Shown here: one piece after another, positions 1 through 8,278 of the stretch | Position numbering within the stretch: position 1 is the first letter of the stretch | How the letters are laid out: every line of letters starts with the position of its first letter | NCBI RefSeq assembly: GCF_001544515.1 | Contig: NZ_FCOL02000006.1 | Span: forward strand, 1-64,000 | From: Caballeronia terrestris | GTDB taxonomy: Bacteria > Pseudomonadota > Gammaproteobacteria > Burkholderiales > Burkholderiaceae | Reading direction: 5' to 3' | DNA length: 64,000 bases | Notes under the pieces: model-generated | What the model was told of the DNA's origin: nothing | Databases searched by the model: none | What the model saw: only the letters and a program-made list of their open reading frames with translations | Translations under genes and position numbers: made by a program

Positions 1-103
1 TAGTTTTTAAAGAACATTCGCACGAACCGGCGCCCACACCTTCAGTCGCCTACAGCACTCAACTTCAGCGCTTCGTTCTGCGTCGCTGCATCAGCAGCAG
101 AGA
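1..103 (-). other. rRNA operon leader (16S lies beyond the left edge)
   Basis: This is the transcribed leader of an rRNA operon reading leftwards. On the minus strand positions 16 to 6 read TGTTCTTTAAA, a boxA-like antitermination element of the kind found in Burkholderia rRNA leaders and spacers. No rRNA sequence itself is inside the window, so the operon is inferred from the promoter and boxA only. Confidence 0.7.
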
Positions 104-109
104 AACGAG

Positions 110-138
110 ATTATGAAGAACGTTTCGCTTTTCGTCAA
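110..138 (-). promoter_or_regulatory. rRNA operon promoter, proximal
   Basis: On the minus strand a -35 box TTGACG (138-133) and a -10 box CATAAT (115-110) are separated by exactly 17 bp. Transcription would start near 103 and run into the boxA-bearing leader. The sequence matches the style of rRNA promoters of Burkholderia. Confidence 0.75.
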
Positions 139-263
139 CAGGTTTTTTTAACCACCCAACCTGTCGACCGCGTCGTAGCGCCCGTCCAGCAAGGCTCTCC
201 GACTTAAGCACCCACCCCTTCTTCCCGCTCCCTTCGCCGCTCAGTGAGCTGCGAAGGAACGGA

Positions 264-292
264 ATTCTAGTGCCCGCGTACCTGTTTCGCAA
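264..292 (-). promoter_or_regulatory. candidate distal rRNA promoter with AT-rich upstream element
   Basis: On the minus strand TTGCGA (292-287) and TAGAAT (269-264) have a 17-bp spacer. The AT-rich stretch just upstream (about 293-340) could be an UP element. It lies about 155 bp upstream of the proximal promoter, so this would be a tandem rRNA promoter. No experimental signal is visible; the call rests on box quality. Confidence 0.45.
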
Positions 293-477
293 GCGGTTTT
301 CAAAGATTTTTATTAACGCTTGTCGCGTCCTTTTATATACACGAGACGGCAAAGCGCATCCTCCCCCATGGGCCCATAAGGGCTTGGCCGATTGGCCGGT
401 ATTCGCCGTCGACCGGTAAAAGCGGCTGCATAGCGACTACAATTAAAGGTTCTCTGCACCTGACCATTCCAATACCT

Positions 478-1692
478 ATGCGCTCGCGAATCGCCAAACG
501 TCTTCCTCCGGATGCCGACAAGCTCGTCGGCCTCGCACTCGCCTTGTTCGCGTCCGGCAGCCGCATCGAGGATCGCTTCTGGGAAGCGCGCCTCGACGCG
601 CTGCTCGCGAAAATCGTGCGCAACGGCAATCAGACGACGCTCGACGCCGCTCTAGATCACCTTCAACAAAATCATCCCGACGCCTACGGCGCGCTCGCCG
701 ACATGGCCGAAACGCACAGCGAGTCGTTCACGACCGACATCGACGGCACGCCCCACGAGGCCCTGCTGATCGCCGCGCCGGTCCTCGCGTGGACGCGCTA
801 TGCGATTCCGTCGGGGCCGCTGAAGGCCGACGTCGCCGACGCCCTGCGCACGCAGATGCAGGCGCACGTGCTCGGCGCCGGCGCGCGCATCGCGGTCGCT
901 CCCTATCTTTACAGCATCGACCAGTTGCCGCGCCATCACATCGATACCGCGCGTCTCGCGCAACAGCTCATGCAGACTGCCCTCGGCGGCCCCGCGGCGC
1001 GTCTGAACCTCTCCGATCTGCCCGAAACGTCGCCGATTCTCGCCGACCCGCGCTTTCTGCTCGCCGTCGCCGTCGTGCCGGCTGGCGCACCGCTTTTCCG
1101 CTGGCAGGAGGACGAGAACGGCAACCGGATCGAGCGAGGACAGTGTCTCGAGCAGTGGACGGCGCAAGGCGGGCCGAGCTTCGCCGCGATCCTGCCGGGC
1201 TGCGAACTGGAGTGCCTGCTGCCGGACGCCTACTACTCGGCTTGCCGCGACGCCGACGAGCAAGTCCGCCCACACACCGTGCGCACGGCGGTCCGCTATC
1301 TCTTCGATACGCTCGGCGCGGCGCCGCAGGAATTGCGCGCCGTGATCGCCGGCTTCGGCGAACGGCGGGTCGACGAATACCGCATCGGCTTTACGCGGCG
1401 CGGCAGCAATGAGGTGATCTACGGCGTCGTCTGGCCGCTCTATGGGCGCGAGAACGGCGAGGTCGGGATGGAAGACGAGGCGGTCGATCTCGAAGGCGCC
1501 GATGGCCCGGTCGAGGAAATCGTTGCGCTCTTGAAGAAAACCGGCGTCTCGGAAGTGCGCCGCCACGCGGGCCGCTTCGAGCCGGAATATTGCGACGACT
1601 GCGGTGTGCCGCTCTACGCCGATCCGCTCGGCGAAATCGTCCACGCTGAAATGCCCGAGGACGCCGAGCCCGCCCAGCCGCATTTTCACTGA
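478..1692 (+). CDS. DUF2863 family protein
   Basis: A 404-residue cytoplasmic protein without signal peptide or membrane segment. It resembles the DUF2863 family, which is found mainly in Burkholderiales and has no known function. The C-terminus has a CxxC pair around residues 376-379 (YCDDCGVPLY), a possible metal site, within an acidic tail that ends HFH. It stands alone: an rRNA promoter diverges upstream and a strong terminator follows 30 bp after the stop. The ATG at 478 has only a poor ribosome site, but the reading frame and codon use are consistent to the start. Confidence 0.85.
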   Translation: MRSRIAKRLPPDADKLVGLALALFASGSRIEDRFWEARLDALLAKIVRNGNQTTLDAALDHLQQNHPDAYGALADMAETHSESFTTDIDGTPHEALLIAAPVLAWTRYAIPSGPLKADVADALRTQMQAHVLGAGARIAVAPYLYSIDQLPRHHIDTARLAQQLMQTALGGPAARLNLSDLPETSPILADPRFLLAVAVVPAGAPLFRWQEDENGNRIERGQCLEQWTAQGGPSFAAILPGCELECLLPDAYYSACRDADEQVRPHTVRTAVRYLFDTLGAAPQELRAVIAGFGERRVDEYRIGFTRRGSNEVIYGVVWPLYGRENGEVGMEDEAVDLEGADGPVEEIVALLKKTGVSEVRRHAGRFEPEYCDDCGVPLYADPLGEIVHAEMPEDAEPAQPHFH

Positions 1693-1720
1693 AAGCGGCC
1701 GCGTCTCACCCCGGAGAACC

Positions 1721-1744
1721 AAGCCCCGCCATCGAGCGGGGCTT
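1721..1744 (+). terminator. Rho-independent terminator of the DUF2863 gene
   Basis: A 9-bp stem AAGCCCCGC/GCGGGGCTT with a 6-nt loop (CATCGA) is followed by a T run at 1743-1747. Confidence 0.85.
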
Positions 1745-1887
1745 TTTGCATTTCGGCCTATGCCATCCGGACAGGGCGCCAAAAACCGCGGATTTTGTCA
1801 ATATTGGATCGGCGGCGCACCGATCGTCGCCGAAGGGTTCGGCCTGAGAGAGCCGACCGCGTAAAACCAAAACCATAAGAGGCAGGC

Positions 1888-2700
1888 ATGAAATTCATAC
1901 TGATCAATTCGAATCCGGAACGGCGCGAAGGGCTCAAGACGCTGCTGCGGCACATCGACCGTCAGGGGCAGTTCAACGAGGCGAAGGACTGGCGGCAGGC
2001 GCGGCACGCCATCGCGCGGCTGAAGCCGGATCTGATCGTGATCGACTGGCAGGAGAACATGAACCCGTCCGATCTGCACGACCTGTTGCGCCTGTGCCCC
2101 GGCATCCCGACGGCGGTCGTCGTCGACGATGTCACGGGTGGACACGCGCGGCGTCTCTTGATTGCGGGCGCGCTCGGCGTCGTACCGCGGGCGCTCGATC
2201 CGCAATTGCTGGTGCGCGCGCTCGAGATGGTGCTGCTCGGCGGTCACTACGTGCCGGCCGGCGCCCTCGACCCGAACTTCGCGGCCGAGTTCGCGCCGCG
2301 CCGTTTCGCCGATCCCCTGAAGTTCATGCAAACTACGCGGCGCTGCACGACGCTCTCGCCGCGCCAGCACCAGATCATGCGCTGCGTGCACATGGGTAAT
2401 ACCAACAAGGTGATCGCGAAGACGCTCGGCATCAGCGAAGGCACCGTGAAGATCCACCTCGCGAGCATTTTCCAGCAGCTCGGGGCCGTCAATCGCGCCG
2501 CGGCGGTCGCGATCTACAACGGCTGGCAGAACGGCTGTCTCGAAGTCCTGCGCCGCGAAGACCATGCCGCGATTCGCCCTACGCTTGGGCAAGCCGGGCC
2601 CATTCCGTTGCGCGCGGCGAACGCGCGCTATCCCGATCCGGCCGACAACGACGAGCAGATGCTGCTCGCGGCGGAGCCGGTCAAGCCTTTCGGGCCGTGA
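1888..2700 (+). CDS. LuxR/NarL-type response regulator with atypical receiver
   Basis: A 270-residue transcription regulator. Residues 1-125 fold like a receiver: Asp53 in VIDW sits where the phosphoacceptor should be. The usual acidic pair after strand 1 is replaced by INSNPER, and the Lys after strand 5 is Arg (GVVPRAL), so phosphorylation may not be the switch. A LuxR-type helix-turn-helix covers about residues 152-210 (TLSPRQHQIM to VNRAAAVAIY). A 60-residue tail with no recognisable domain follows. No sensor kinase is adjacent. The start has a fair ribosome site (AAGAGGCAGG). The last bases, including the stop, form the first unit of a tandem repeat array. Confidence 0.85.
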   Translation: MKFILINSNPERREGLKTLLRHIDRQGQFNEAKDWRQARHAIARLKPDLIVIDWQENMNPSDLHDLLRLCPGIPTAVVVDDVTGGHARRLLIAGALGVVPRALDPQLLVRALEMVLLGGHYVPAGALDPNFAAEFAPRRFADPLKFMQTTRRCTTLSPRQHQIMRCVHMGNTNKVIAKTLGISEGTVKIHLASIFQQLGAVNRAAAVAIYNGWQNGCLEVLRREDHAAIRPTLGQAGPIPLRAANARYPDPADNDEQMLLAAEPVKPFGP

Positions 2701-3000
2701 TGAAGCTTTTGGTAGAGCCCGACGGCTCGTCGGGCCGTGACGAAACTTGCGGCGGAGCCCGGCATGCTCGCCGGGCCGCGGTCAAGCTTGCGGCCGGAAT
2801 CCGGCATGCCGGACGGGCCGTGACGAAGCTGGTGGCGAAGTCCGGCACGCTCTTCGGGCCGTGATAATGCTCCCGGCGGAGCCCCGCGTGCTCGTTGCGC
2901 CGTAATGAAGCGTGGCAGGGTCCGGCACGTCGTCGGACCATGACAAAAGCGCGTAACGGAGCCCGGCAGGCCCGTCGAACCATGACAAAGCTTGCGGCCC
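2666..3000. repeat. degenerate ~41-bp palindromic tandem array
   Basis: Eight imperfect units run head to tail. The anchor GGGCCGTGA or a variant recurs at 2692, 2732, 2773, 2815, 2856, 2897, 2935 and 2977, a period of 38-42 bp. Several units hold a dyad before the anchor: GCCCGAC/GTCGGGC (2717-2735), GCCCGGC/GCCGGGC (2757-2776) and TCCGGCATGCCGGA (2800-2813). Arm sequences differ between units but stay complementary. The first anchor contains the stop codon of the upstream regulator. The array fills the gap to the next gene; it may be a REP-like element, a regulator binding array or a transcript-end structure. Confidence 0.75.
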
Positions 3001-3045
3001 TTTGTTGCGCCACATGGCGCGCATGTTTTACGCGCAACGAGTAAT

Positions 3046-3729
3046 ATGCGACTCATGGGGTTCTTCTACACACCGCTTCCGCTTTGGCTCGCTGCCGGTG
3101 GCTGGATCGTCGCCGCGGGAGCGCTCGCGCTTGCGTTTGCGCAGAAACCCTTCCGCCGCGTGCAGGACCCGACGCTTCAGCATGTGTGGCTCGGCATCAT
3201 CGTGGCGATTACCGTGCTGTGGGCGTGCAACGCCTGGTTCGACGACGGGCCGGTCATCCACCTGCTCGGCGCCACGCTGATGGTCACGCTGTTCGACTGG
3301 CAACTCGCGCTGATCGGCATGGCCGCCACGACCGCCCTGGCCGCGGTCGTGCTCGATGCCTCCTGGCTCACCGCGCCGTTCACCTATCTGCTGTTCGGCG
3401 CGCTGCCCGTCGGTGTGTCGACGCTCTTCGAGCGTGCGAGCAACGCGTGGCTGCCGCGCAATCTCTTCACGTTCATTATCGGTCACGGCTTCATCATTTC
3501 GGCGCTCGCCGTCGGCGCCGCATGCGGTGCGATGGTGCTGTTCGAGTTCGCGCTCGCCGGCCGAGCGCTCCCCGTTCCTCCAGCCTTCATGCGCGGATCG
3601 CTGTTGCTCGGCGCCGGCGAGGCCCTCTTCACCGGGCTTCTCACGATACTCATTTCGGTTTACAAGCCCGCGTGGGTCACGACTTACGACCTCCGGCGCT
3701 ATCGTCTCGATCGCGGACCGCGTGTCTGA
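3046..3729 (+). CDS. polytopic membrane protein, CbiM-like ECF permease family
   Basis: A 227-residue protein with six or so hydrophobic segments covering most of its length (for example around residues 11-31, 42-60, 65-80, 85-105, 140-170 and 185-205). The pattern and the Burkholderia context suggest an energy-coupling-factor-type permease (CbiM/PDGLE-like superfamily), probably inner membrane. No ATPase or T component is adjacent, so substrate and activity are open. ATG 3046 begins MRLMGFFY; ATG 3055 is an alternative and the frame is open further upstream, without a convincing ribosome site in any case. Confidence 0.65.
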   Translation: MRLMGFFYTPLPLWLAAGGWIVAAGALALAFAQKPFRRVQDPTLQHVWLGIIVAITVLWACNAWFDDGPVIHLLGATLMVTLFDWQLALIGMAATTALAAVVLDASWLTAPFTYLLFGALPVGVSTLFERASNAWLPRNLFTFIIGHGFIISALAVGAACGAMVLFEFALAGRALPVPPAFMRGSLLLGAGEALFTGLLTILISVYKPAWVTTYDLRRYRLDRGPRV

Positions 3730-3856
3730 ATCGAGTGCTGCAACGTTGCGGCAGCCCTCGCGCTGAAGGCAAATCGTCGCGGTAATTGCGATAAGATGGA
3801 ACTCCTTCCCCCTGCAGGGCATCTTACGTGCCTGTGTCTTTTTTGCGCCGAAATTG

Positions 3857-4447
3857 ATGGAAAGAAACCACGCATCGCGCCGACTGCTTCGGCTGGCCGG
3901 CCGGTTGGTCGTATGCGCCTCGCTCGCCTGCACCACCACCGCTTTTGCCGACTCGCTCGATGAACGCAACGAACTCGTCCACCACTTCGTCACCGACTTC
4001 CACGCCAATCCGCTGATCGCCGACTGCGCCGCACATGGCAGCTTCGTCGCGAGCACGTCGACGGCGTTCGATCACGTCGAGTTCCCCGCCACGTCGTTCG
4101 ATGCATCGCACTCGTCGCTGATGCCGTGGAATGATTCCTTCGATGATCACAAGCAGCGCATCAAGGTCGACAACGTGGTGACGGTCGAAGGACTCGGCGT
4201 CGGCAAGAACGCCGATCGCGATCCGGCCACGCTCAAGTTCCGTTGCGGATACGTCGGCAGCCAGATGCTCGCGTTCGGCTGGAACGATCCGGTGCCGCCG
4301 TCGAAAGCCCGCGCCGAACCGCGCTCGACGCGTGGAGGCAAAGGCAAGCACACGACCAAGGGCAAGTCCAAGTCGTCGAATGCGGCGGCTAAGTCGTCGA
4401 GTAGCAAATCCACGAAATCAAAATCGAAATCAACGAAGAAACACTGA
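3857..4447 (+). CDS. small exported protein with Lys/Ser-rich tail (BspC-domain-like)
   Basis: A 196-residue precursor. Residues 1-32 form a signal peptide (basic start, hydrophobic LVVCASLACTTTAFA, cleavage near AFA-DS). The globular part (about 33-145) has two Cys (ADCAAHG and KFRCGYVG) that could form a disulfide in the periplasm. The last 45 residues are almost only Lys, Ser, Thr, Gly and Ala, a positively charged disordered tail. It looks like the Burkholderia proteins annotated with a BspC domain, whose role there is unknown. TTG at 3854 precedes the ATG and is less likely. A bidirectional terminator follows 22 bp after the stop. Confidence 0.65.
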   Translation: MERNHASRRLLRLAGRLVVCASLACTTTAFADSLDERNELVHHFVTDFHANPLIADCAAHGSFVASTSTAFDHVEFPATSFDASHSSLMPWNDSFDDHKQRIKVDNVVTVEGLGVGKNADRDPATLKFRCGYVGSQMLAFGWNDPVPPSKARAEPRSTRGGKGKHTTKGKSKSSNAAAKSSSSKSTKSKSKSTKKH

Positions 4448-4469
4448 CCCAGCAACCACGCAAAAAACC

Positions 4470-4503
4470 AAGGGCTTGATCACCAACCAGTGATCAAGCC
4501 CTT
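4470..4503. terminator. bidirectional terminator between convergent genes
   Basis: A perfect 14-bp stem AAGGGCTTGATCAC/GTGATCAAGCCCTT with a 6-nt loop. An A run on the left (4462-4467) and a T-rich run on the right (4502-4510) let it end transcripts from both sides: the exported protein gene and the M14 peptidase gene. Confidence 0.9.
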
Positions 4504-4534
4504 CTCTTTTGGCGCCGTGCGTAAAACAGAAACG

Positions 4535-5689
4535 TCAAAACGTTTCGACGTGACGCAAGATCGCCTGAAGCATCGACGCCCCCAGCGCCGCGCTACGCTC
4601 GCCGTTCCAGCCGACGCGCTCGTCCGGCAAGCCGGCGTTGTCCTTGAACGGCATCTCGAGCGTCAGCGACAGGCAGCCGAATGCGTTGCCAATGTATTTC
4701 GATGCGAGCTTCAGCGCATCCGTCTGATACTTGCTCGACTCATAGCCATGCACGTCCTGGAAGTCCGGACTCGACTGCTTGAAGAATTCGAGGAACGCCG
4801 CCTGTTCCTTCGACTGCCGTTCCGTGAAGCCGGGCAGCATTTCCGACCCCGCGACGAACACGTAGGGAATCGCTTCGTCGCCGTGGATATCGAAGAAGAG
4901 ATCGCAGCCGAGCGCGTGGATCGCGTTGCGCACGCACAGCACTTCGGGGCTGCGCGCCGCGTCCGGCTCCATCCACTCGCGGTTCAGGTTCGCGCCCGCC
5001 GCGTTGGTGCGCAGGTTGCCGAGCACGCTGCCGTCCGGATTCATGTTCGGCACGATATGGAACACGGCGCGATCGAAGAGCTTGCGCGCGACCGCATCGC
5101 CCGACCAGTCGCCCCAGCCCGCGAGACGTTTGACGAGCCCCTCGACGAACCATTCCGCCATCGTCTCGCCCGGGTGCTGGCGCGCGATGATCCAGATGTT
5201 CTTCTTCGGCGCGGCGTCGTCGGCGCTGGAGACGCCGAGCGTGAGCACCGACATCGGCCGCCCCTGCACGGTCTGGCCGATCTCGGTGAGCGCGGCGTGC
5301 GGCATCTGCTGGACGGCGCCGAGGAACTCCGAATGACGCTCCTCGCTGTACGGCTCGAAGTACGCGTAATAGATGCGGTCGAAGTCCGGCGTGTGGTCGA
5401 TCGTCATCACGCGGCCGTCGTAGGCAGTCGGCACGCGGAACCAGTTCACGCGATCGTAGCTCGCGACCGCCTCATAGTCGCGCCAGCCTTCGGCGAACGC
5501 GCAGTCGGCGGCGTTCTCGAACGTTATCACGAGACGCTCGCCGCGCGCGCCAGACACCCGGAAATAGAACCACTGCGCGAATTCGGCGTGACTGTCGGGG
5601 CGCACGCGCAGGCGGACGTCGGCGGGATTGTCGGCGGAGACGATGTCGATGGCGCCGGCGTCGAAGTTGCTCGTAATTGAAATGCTCAT
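4535..5689 (-). CDS. M14 family zinc carboxypeptidase, cytosolic type
   Basis: A 384-residue metallopeptidase related to cytosolic carboxypeptidases. An N-terminal beta domain (about 1-115) precedes the catalytic domain. Zinc ligands are visible as His172 and Glu175 in QHPGET and His269 in FDIHGDE. The substrate-binding Asn-Arg is in NLNREW (about 236-237), and the catalytic Glu345 is in LTLEMPFK. No signal peptide. All catalytic residues are present, so it should be active; the peptide substrate is unknown. The ATG at 5689 has a good ribosome site (AAAGGAAA). It lies 18 bp upstream of yaaA in gene order (yaaA is read first on this strand), so the two may be cotranscribed. Confidence 0.88.
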   Translation of the reverse strand: MSISITSNFDAGAIDIVSADNPADVRLRVRPDSHAEFAQWFYFRVSGARGERLVITFENAADCAFAEGWRDYEAVASYDRVNWFRVPTAYDGRVMTIDHTPDFDRIYYAYFEPYSEERHSEFLGAVQQMPHAALTEIGQTVQGRPMSVLTLGVSSADDAAPKKNIWIIARQHPGETMAEWFVEGLVKRLAGWGDWSGDAVARKLFDRAVFHIVPNMNPDGSVLGNLRTNAAGANLNREWMEPDAARSPEVLCVRNAIHALGCDLFFDIHGDEAIPYVFVAGSEMLPGFTERQSKEQAAFLEFFKQSSPDFQDVHGYESSKYQTDALKLASKYIGNAFGCLSLTLEMPFKDNAGLPDERVGWNGERSAALGASMLQAILRHVETF

Positions 5690-5707
5690 GACGTTTCCTT
5701 TAATCCA

Positions 5708-6487
5708 TCACTCGGCAATACGCCGGCGAAACACGTAAGTCGTATCGTTCGATGCTTTTTTGTCGAACTTGTAGCCTTCGCTGTGAAAGCCTTGCAGCGC
5801 CTCGGGCTCGTCGATGCGGTTCTCCACCGCGTAGCGCGCCATCATCCCGCGCGCGCGTTTCGCGTGGAAGCTGATGATCTTGTACCGGCCGCCCTTGAAG
5901 TCCTCGAAGACGGGCGAGATCACGGGCGCCTCCAGCTTGTTCGGCCTGACCGACCTGAAATACTCCTCCGACGCGCAATTGATCAGCACACGCGCGCCGC
6001 GCTGCTTTTTCAGTTGCGCGTTGAGCGCCGCCGTGATGCGCTCGCCCCAGAACGCGTATAGATCGCGTCCGCGCGCGTTCGCGAATTTGGTGCCCATTTC
6101 CAGCCGGTAAGGCTGCAGCAAATCGAGTGGCCGCAGCAGACCGTACAGCCCGGAGAGCACGCGTACGTGATTCTGCGCGTAGTCGAGATCGCTCGCCGAC
6201 AGCGACTTCGCGGCGAATCCCTCGTACACGTCGCCGTTGAACGCGAGCATTGCCTGTTTCGCGTTGTCGGGGCCGAAACGCTTCGACCAGTCGGCGTAAC
6301 GCTGGAAATTGAGCTGCGCGAGCGGGTCCGAAATGCGCATCATGGTGCCGATCTGCTGCGGCGAGAGCTTTCTCAGGCCGTCGATCAGTTCGGCGGCGTC
6401 GTCGATGAATTCGGGGAGCGTGTGCTTCTTGACGTGCGGCGGGGTCTCGTAGTCGAGCGATTTGGCTGGCGAAAGAACGATTATCAT
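5708..6487 (-). CDS. yaaA: peroxide stress protein YaaA (UPF0246)
   Basis: A 259-residue protein of the YaaA/DUF328 family. In Escherichia coli YaaA lowers free iron and protects DNA and proteins during hydrogen peroxide stress. The typical start [14 protein letters not shown] and the conserved segments [22 protein letters not shown] and [10 protein letters not shown] are present. The start is placed at 6487 because it gives the family N-terminus; a longer frame adds six residues (MRRRAS) not seen in the family. It diverges from the PIN gene across 56 bp, so both promoters must share that gap. Confidence 0.93.
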   Translation of the reverse strand: MIIVLSPAKSLDYETPPHVKKHTLPEFIDDAAELIDGLRKLSPQQIGTMMRISDPLAQLNFQRYADWSKRFGPDNAKQAMLAFNGDVYEGFAAKSLSASDLDYAQNHVRVLSGLYGLLRPLDLLQPYRLEMGTKFANARGRDLYAFWGERITAALNAQLKKQRGARVLINCASEEYFRSVRPNKLEAPVISPVFEDFKGGRYKIISFHAKRARGMMARYAVENRIDEPEALQGFHSEGYKFDKKASNDTTYVFRRRIAE

Positions 6488-6543
6488 GGAGGCTCGCCGG
6501 CGCACCGCCGACGATCAAGGACACAAACCTCCAATTGTATCGA

Positions 6544-7029
6544 ATGGAAAATTCCCCTGCGTCGCCCGCATTGAGCGTGGTGCTGGACTCGAACGTATGG
6601 ATCGACATCCTCGTGTTCGACGATCCCGCCACCCGCCCGATCCGCGCCGCGCTCGAAGCGCGCACGCTGACCGCGCTGATCGACGCGCGCTGTCTGAAGG
6701 AACTCACGCGCGTGCTCGACTATCCGCAGTTCGTGCGCATGGCCGTCGACAAAGCCGCTGCGCTCGACACCGTCGCGCGCCTGTCGCAACTGATCGCGCC
6801 CGAGCCGCCCGCCGACGAACGCCCGTTGCCCAAATGCCGCGATCGCGACGACCAGAAGTTCCTCGAACTCGCGCATGCATCGAGGGCGGCGTGGCTCGTG
6901 TCGAAGGATCGCGCGGTGCTGAAGCTCGCGCGCCGCACCGCTCGCGACTTCGGCTTCCGGATCGCGCAGCCTGCGCCGTTCGTCGCGGCTATCGAAGCGC
7001 ACAGGCTTACCGAATCCGCCGCTGTTTAA
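6544..7029 (+). CDS. PIN-domain protein, putative toxin component
   Basis: A 161-residue PIN-fold nuclease of the COG1569 type (putative toxin of toxin-antitoxin systems). The first conserved Asp is in VLDSNVWID near residue 14, and further acidic residues are in CRDRDDQKFLELA (about 98-110), consistent with a metal site for RNA cleavage. No antitoxin gene is adjacent on either side, so it is either an orphan or acts as an RNase outside a toxin-antitoxin pair. TTG at 6535 in frame is a weaker start. The aminotransferase gene begins 34 bp downstream. Confidence 0.8.
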   Translation: MENSPASPALSVVLDSNVWIDILVFDDPATRPIRAALEARTLTALIDARCLKELTRVLDYPQFVRMAVDKAAALDTVARLSQLIAPEPPADERPLPKCRDRDDQKFLELAHASRAAWLVSKDRAVLKLARRTARDFGFRIAQPAPFVAAIEAHRLTESAAV

Positions 7030-7063
7030 AATAGAACGCGAAACCGTACACGCCAACGCCACC

Positions 7064-8245
7064 ATGAACGCCACGCACGAACTCACGCAAACGCCCGCCG
7101 AACTCGCCTTTCCTTCGCGCCTGCCGAACGTCGGCACCACGATCTTCACCGTGATGAGCGCGCTCGCCGCGCAAAAGGGCGCGGTCAACCTGGGCCAGGG
7201 GTTCCCCGATTTCGATTGCGATCCGCGCATCGTCGATGCGGTCGCCCAGGCCATGCGCGACGGCCACAACCAGTACCCGCCGATGGCCGGCGCTGCGCCG
7301 CTGCGCCAGGCGATCGCGAAGAAGATCGACCGCCTCTACGGCCGCGAATACGACGCCGATCGCGAAATCACCGTCACCGCCGGCGCGACGCAGGCGCTTT
7401 TGACCGCGATCCTCTGCTGCGTGCATCCGGGCGACGAAGTCATCGTGATCGAGCCGATGTACGACAGCTACGTGCCGTCGATCGAACTGGCGGGCGGCAC
7501 GCCGGTGTTCGTCTCGCTGGAAGCGCCGGACTACGCGCTGCCCTTCGACAAGATCGCCGCCGCGATCACGCCGAAGACGCGCCTCCTGATGATCAACACG
7601 CCGCACAATCCGACTGGCCGCGTCTGGCGCGAAGCCGACATGCGGAAGCTCGAAGACATCGTGCGCGGCACGAACGTGCTGATCGTCTCCGATGAAGTCT
7701 ACGAGCACATGGTCTACGACGACGCGCCGCACGAAAGCGTGTCGCGCTATCCGGAACTCGCGAAGCGCAGTTTCGTGGTGTCGAGCTTCGGCAAGACGTT
7801 TCATGTGACGGGCTGGAAGATCGGCTACGTGGCTGCGCCCACCGCGCTGACCGCCGAATTCCGCAAGGTTCACCAGTTCAACGTGTTCACCGTCAACACG
7901 CCGATGCAGGTCGGCCTCGCGCACTATCTGGAGGACCCGGCGCCGTACCTGAACCTGCCCGCGTTCTATCAGAAGAAGCGCGACTTCTTCCGCACCGGCC
8001 TCGCGAACTCGCGCTTCAAGATGCTGCCCTGCGACGGCACGTATTTCCAGACCGTCGATTACTCGGCGATCAGCGACCTGCCCGAAGCCGACTTCGCGCA
8101 GTGGCTCACGAGCGAGATCGGCGTCGCGGCGATTCCGGTCTCGGCGTTCTATCACGAGAGCCACGAATCGGGCGTCGTGCGCTTTTGCTTCGCGAAGAAG
8201 GAAGAGACGCTGCAGCTCGCGCTCGACCGTCTCGCGAAACTCTGA
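7064..8245 (+). CDS. PLP-dependent aminotransferase, YbdL/methionine type
   Basis: A 393-residue fold-type I aminotransferase. The PLP lysine is Lys244 in SSFGKTFHVTGWK; INTPHNPTG (about 177-185) and SDEVYEHMVYDD (about 209-220) carry the cofactor-contacting Asn, Asp and Tyr. The overall pattern is that of YbdL, which transfers the amino group of methionine and aromatic amino acids to 2-oxo acids in methionine salvage; kynurenine aminotransferases are the other close family. Soluble and cytoplasmic. Likely read together with the upstream PIN gene because the gap is only 34 bp. Confidence 0.88.
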   Translation: MNATHELTQTPAELAFPSRLPNVGTTIFTVMSALAAQKGAVNLGQGFPDFDCDPRIVDAVAQAMRDGHNQYPPMAGAAPLRQAIAKKIDRLYGREYDADREITVTAGATQALLTAILCCVHPGDEVIVIEPMYDSYVPSIELAGGTPVFVSLEAPDYALPFDKIAAAITPKTRLLMINTPHNPTGRVWREADMRKLEDIVRGTNVLIVSDEVYEHMVYDDAPHESVSRYPELAKRSFVVSSFGKTFHVTGWKIGYVAAPTALTAEFRKVHQFNVFTVNTPMQVGLAHYLEDPAPYLNLPAFYQKKRDFFRTGLANSRFKMLPCDGTYFQTVDYSAISDLPEADFAQWLTSEIGVAAIPVSAFYHESHESGVVRFCFAKKEETLQLALDRLAKL

Positions 8246-8278
8246 GCGATGGCGCGGGCGATGCGAAAGCCGTTTCGT

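Noticed and set aside
2628..3056. Three overlapping minus-strand frames of 142, 118 and 80 codons with repeated peptides
   Set aside because: They arise because the ~41-bp repeat lacks stops in all three minus frames. None has a ribosome site, and the same peptide pattern appears shifted between frames, which argues for repeat DNA rather than protein.
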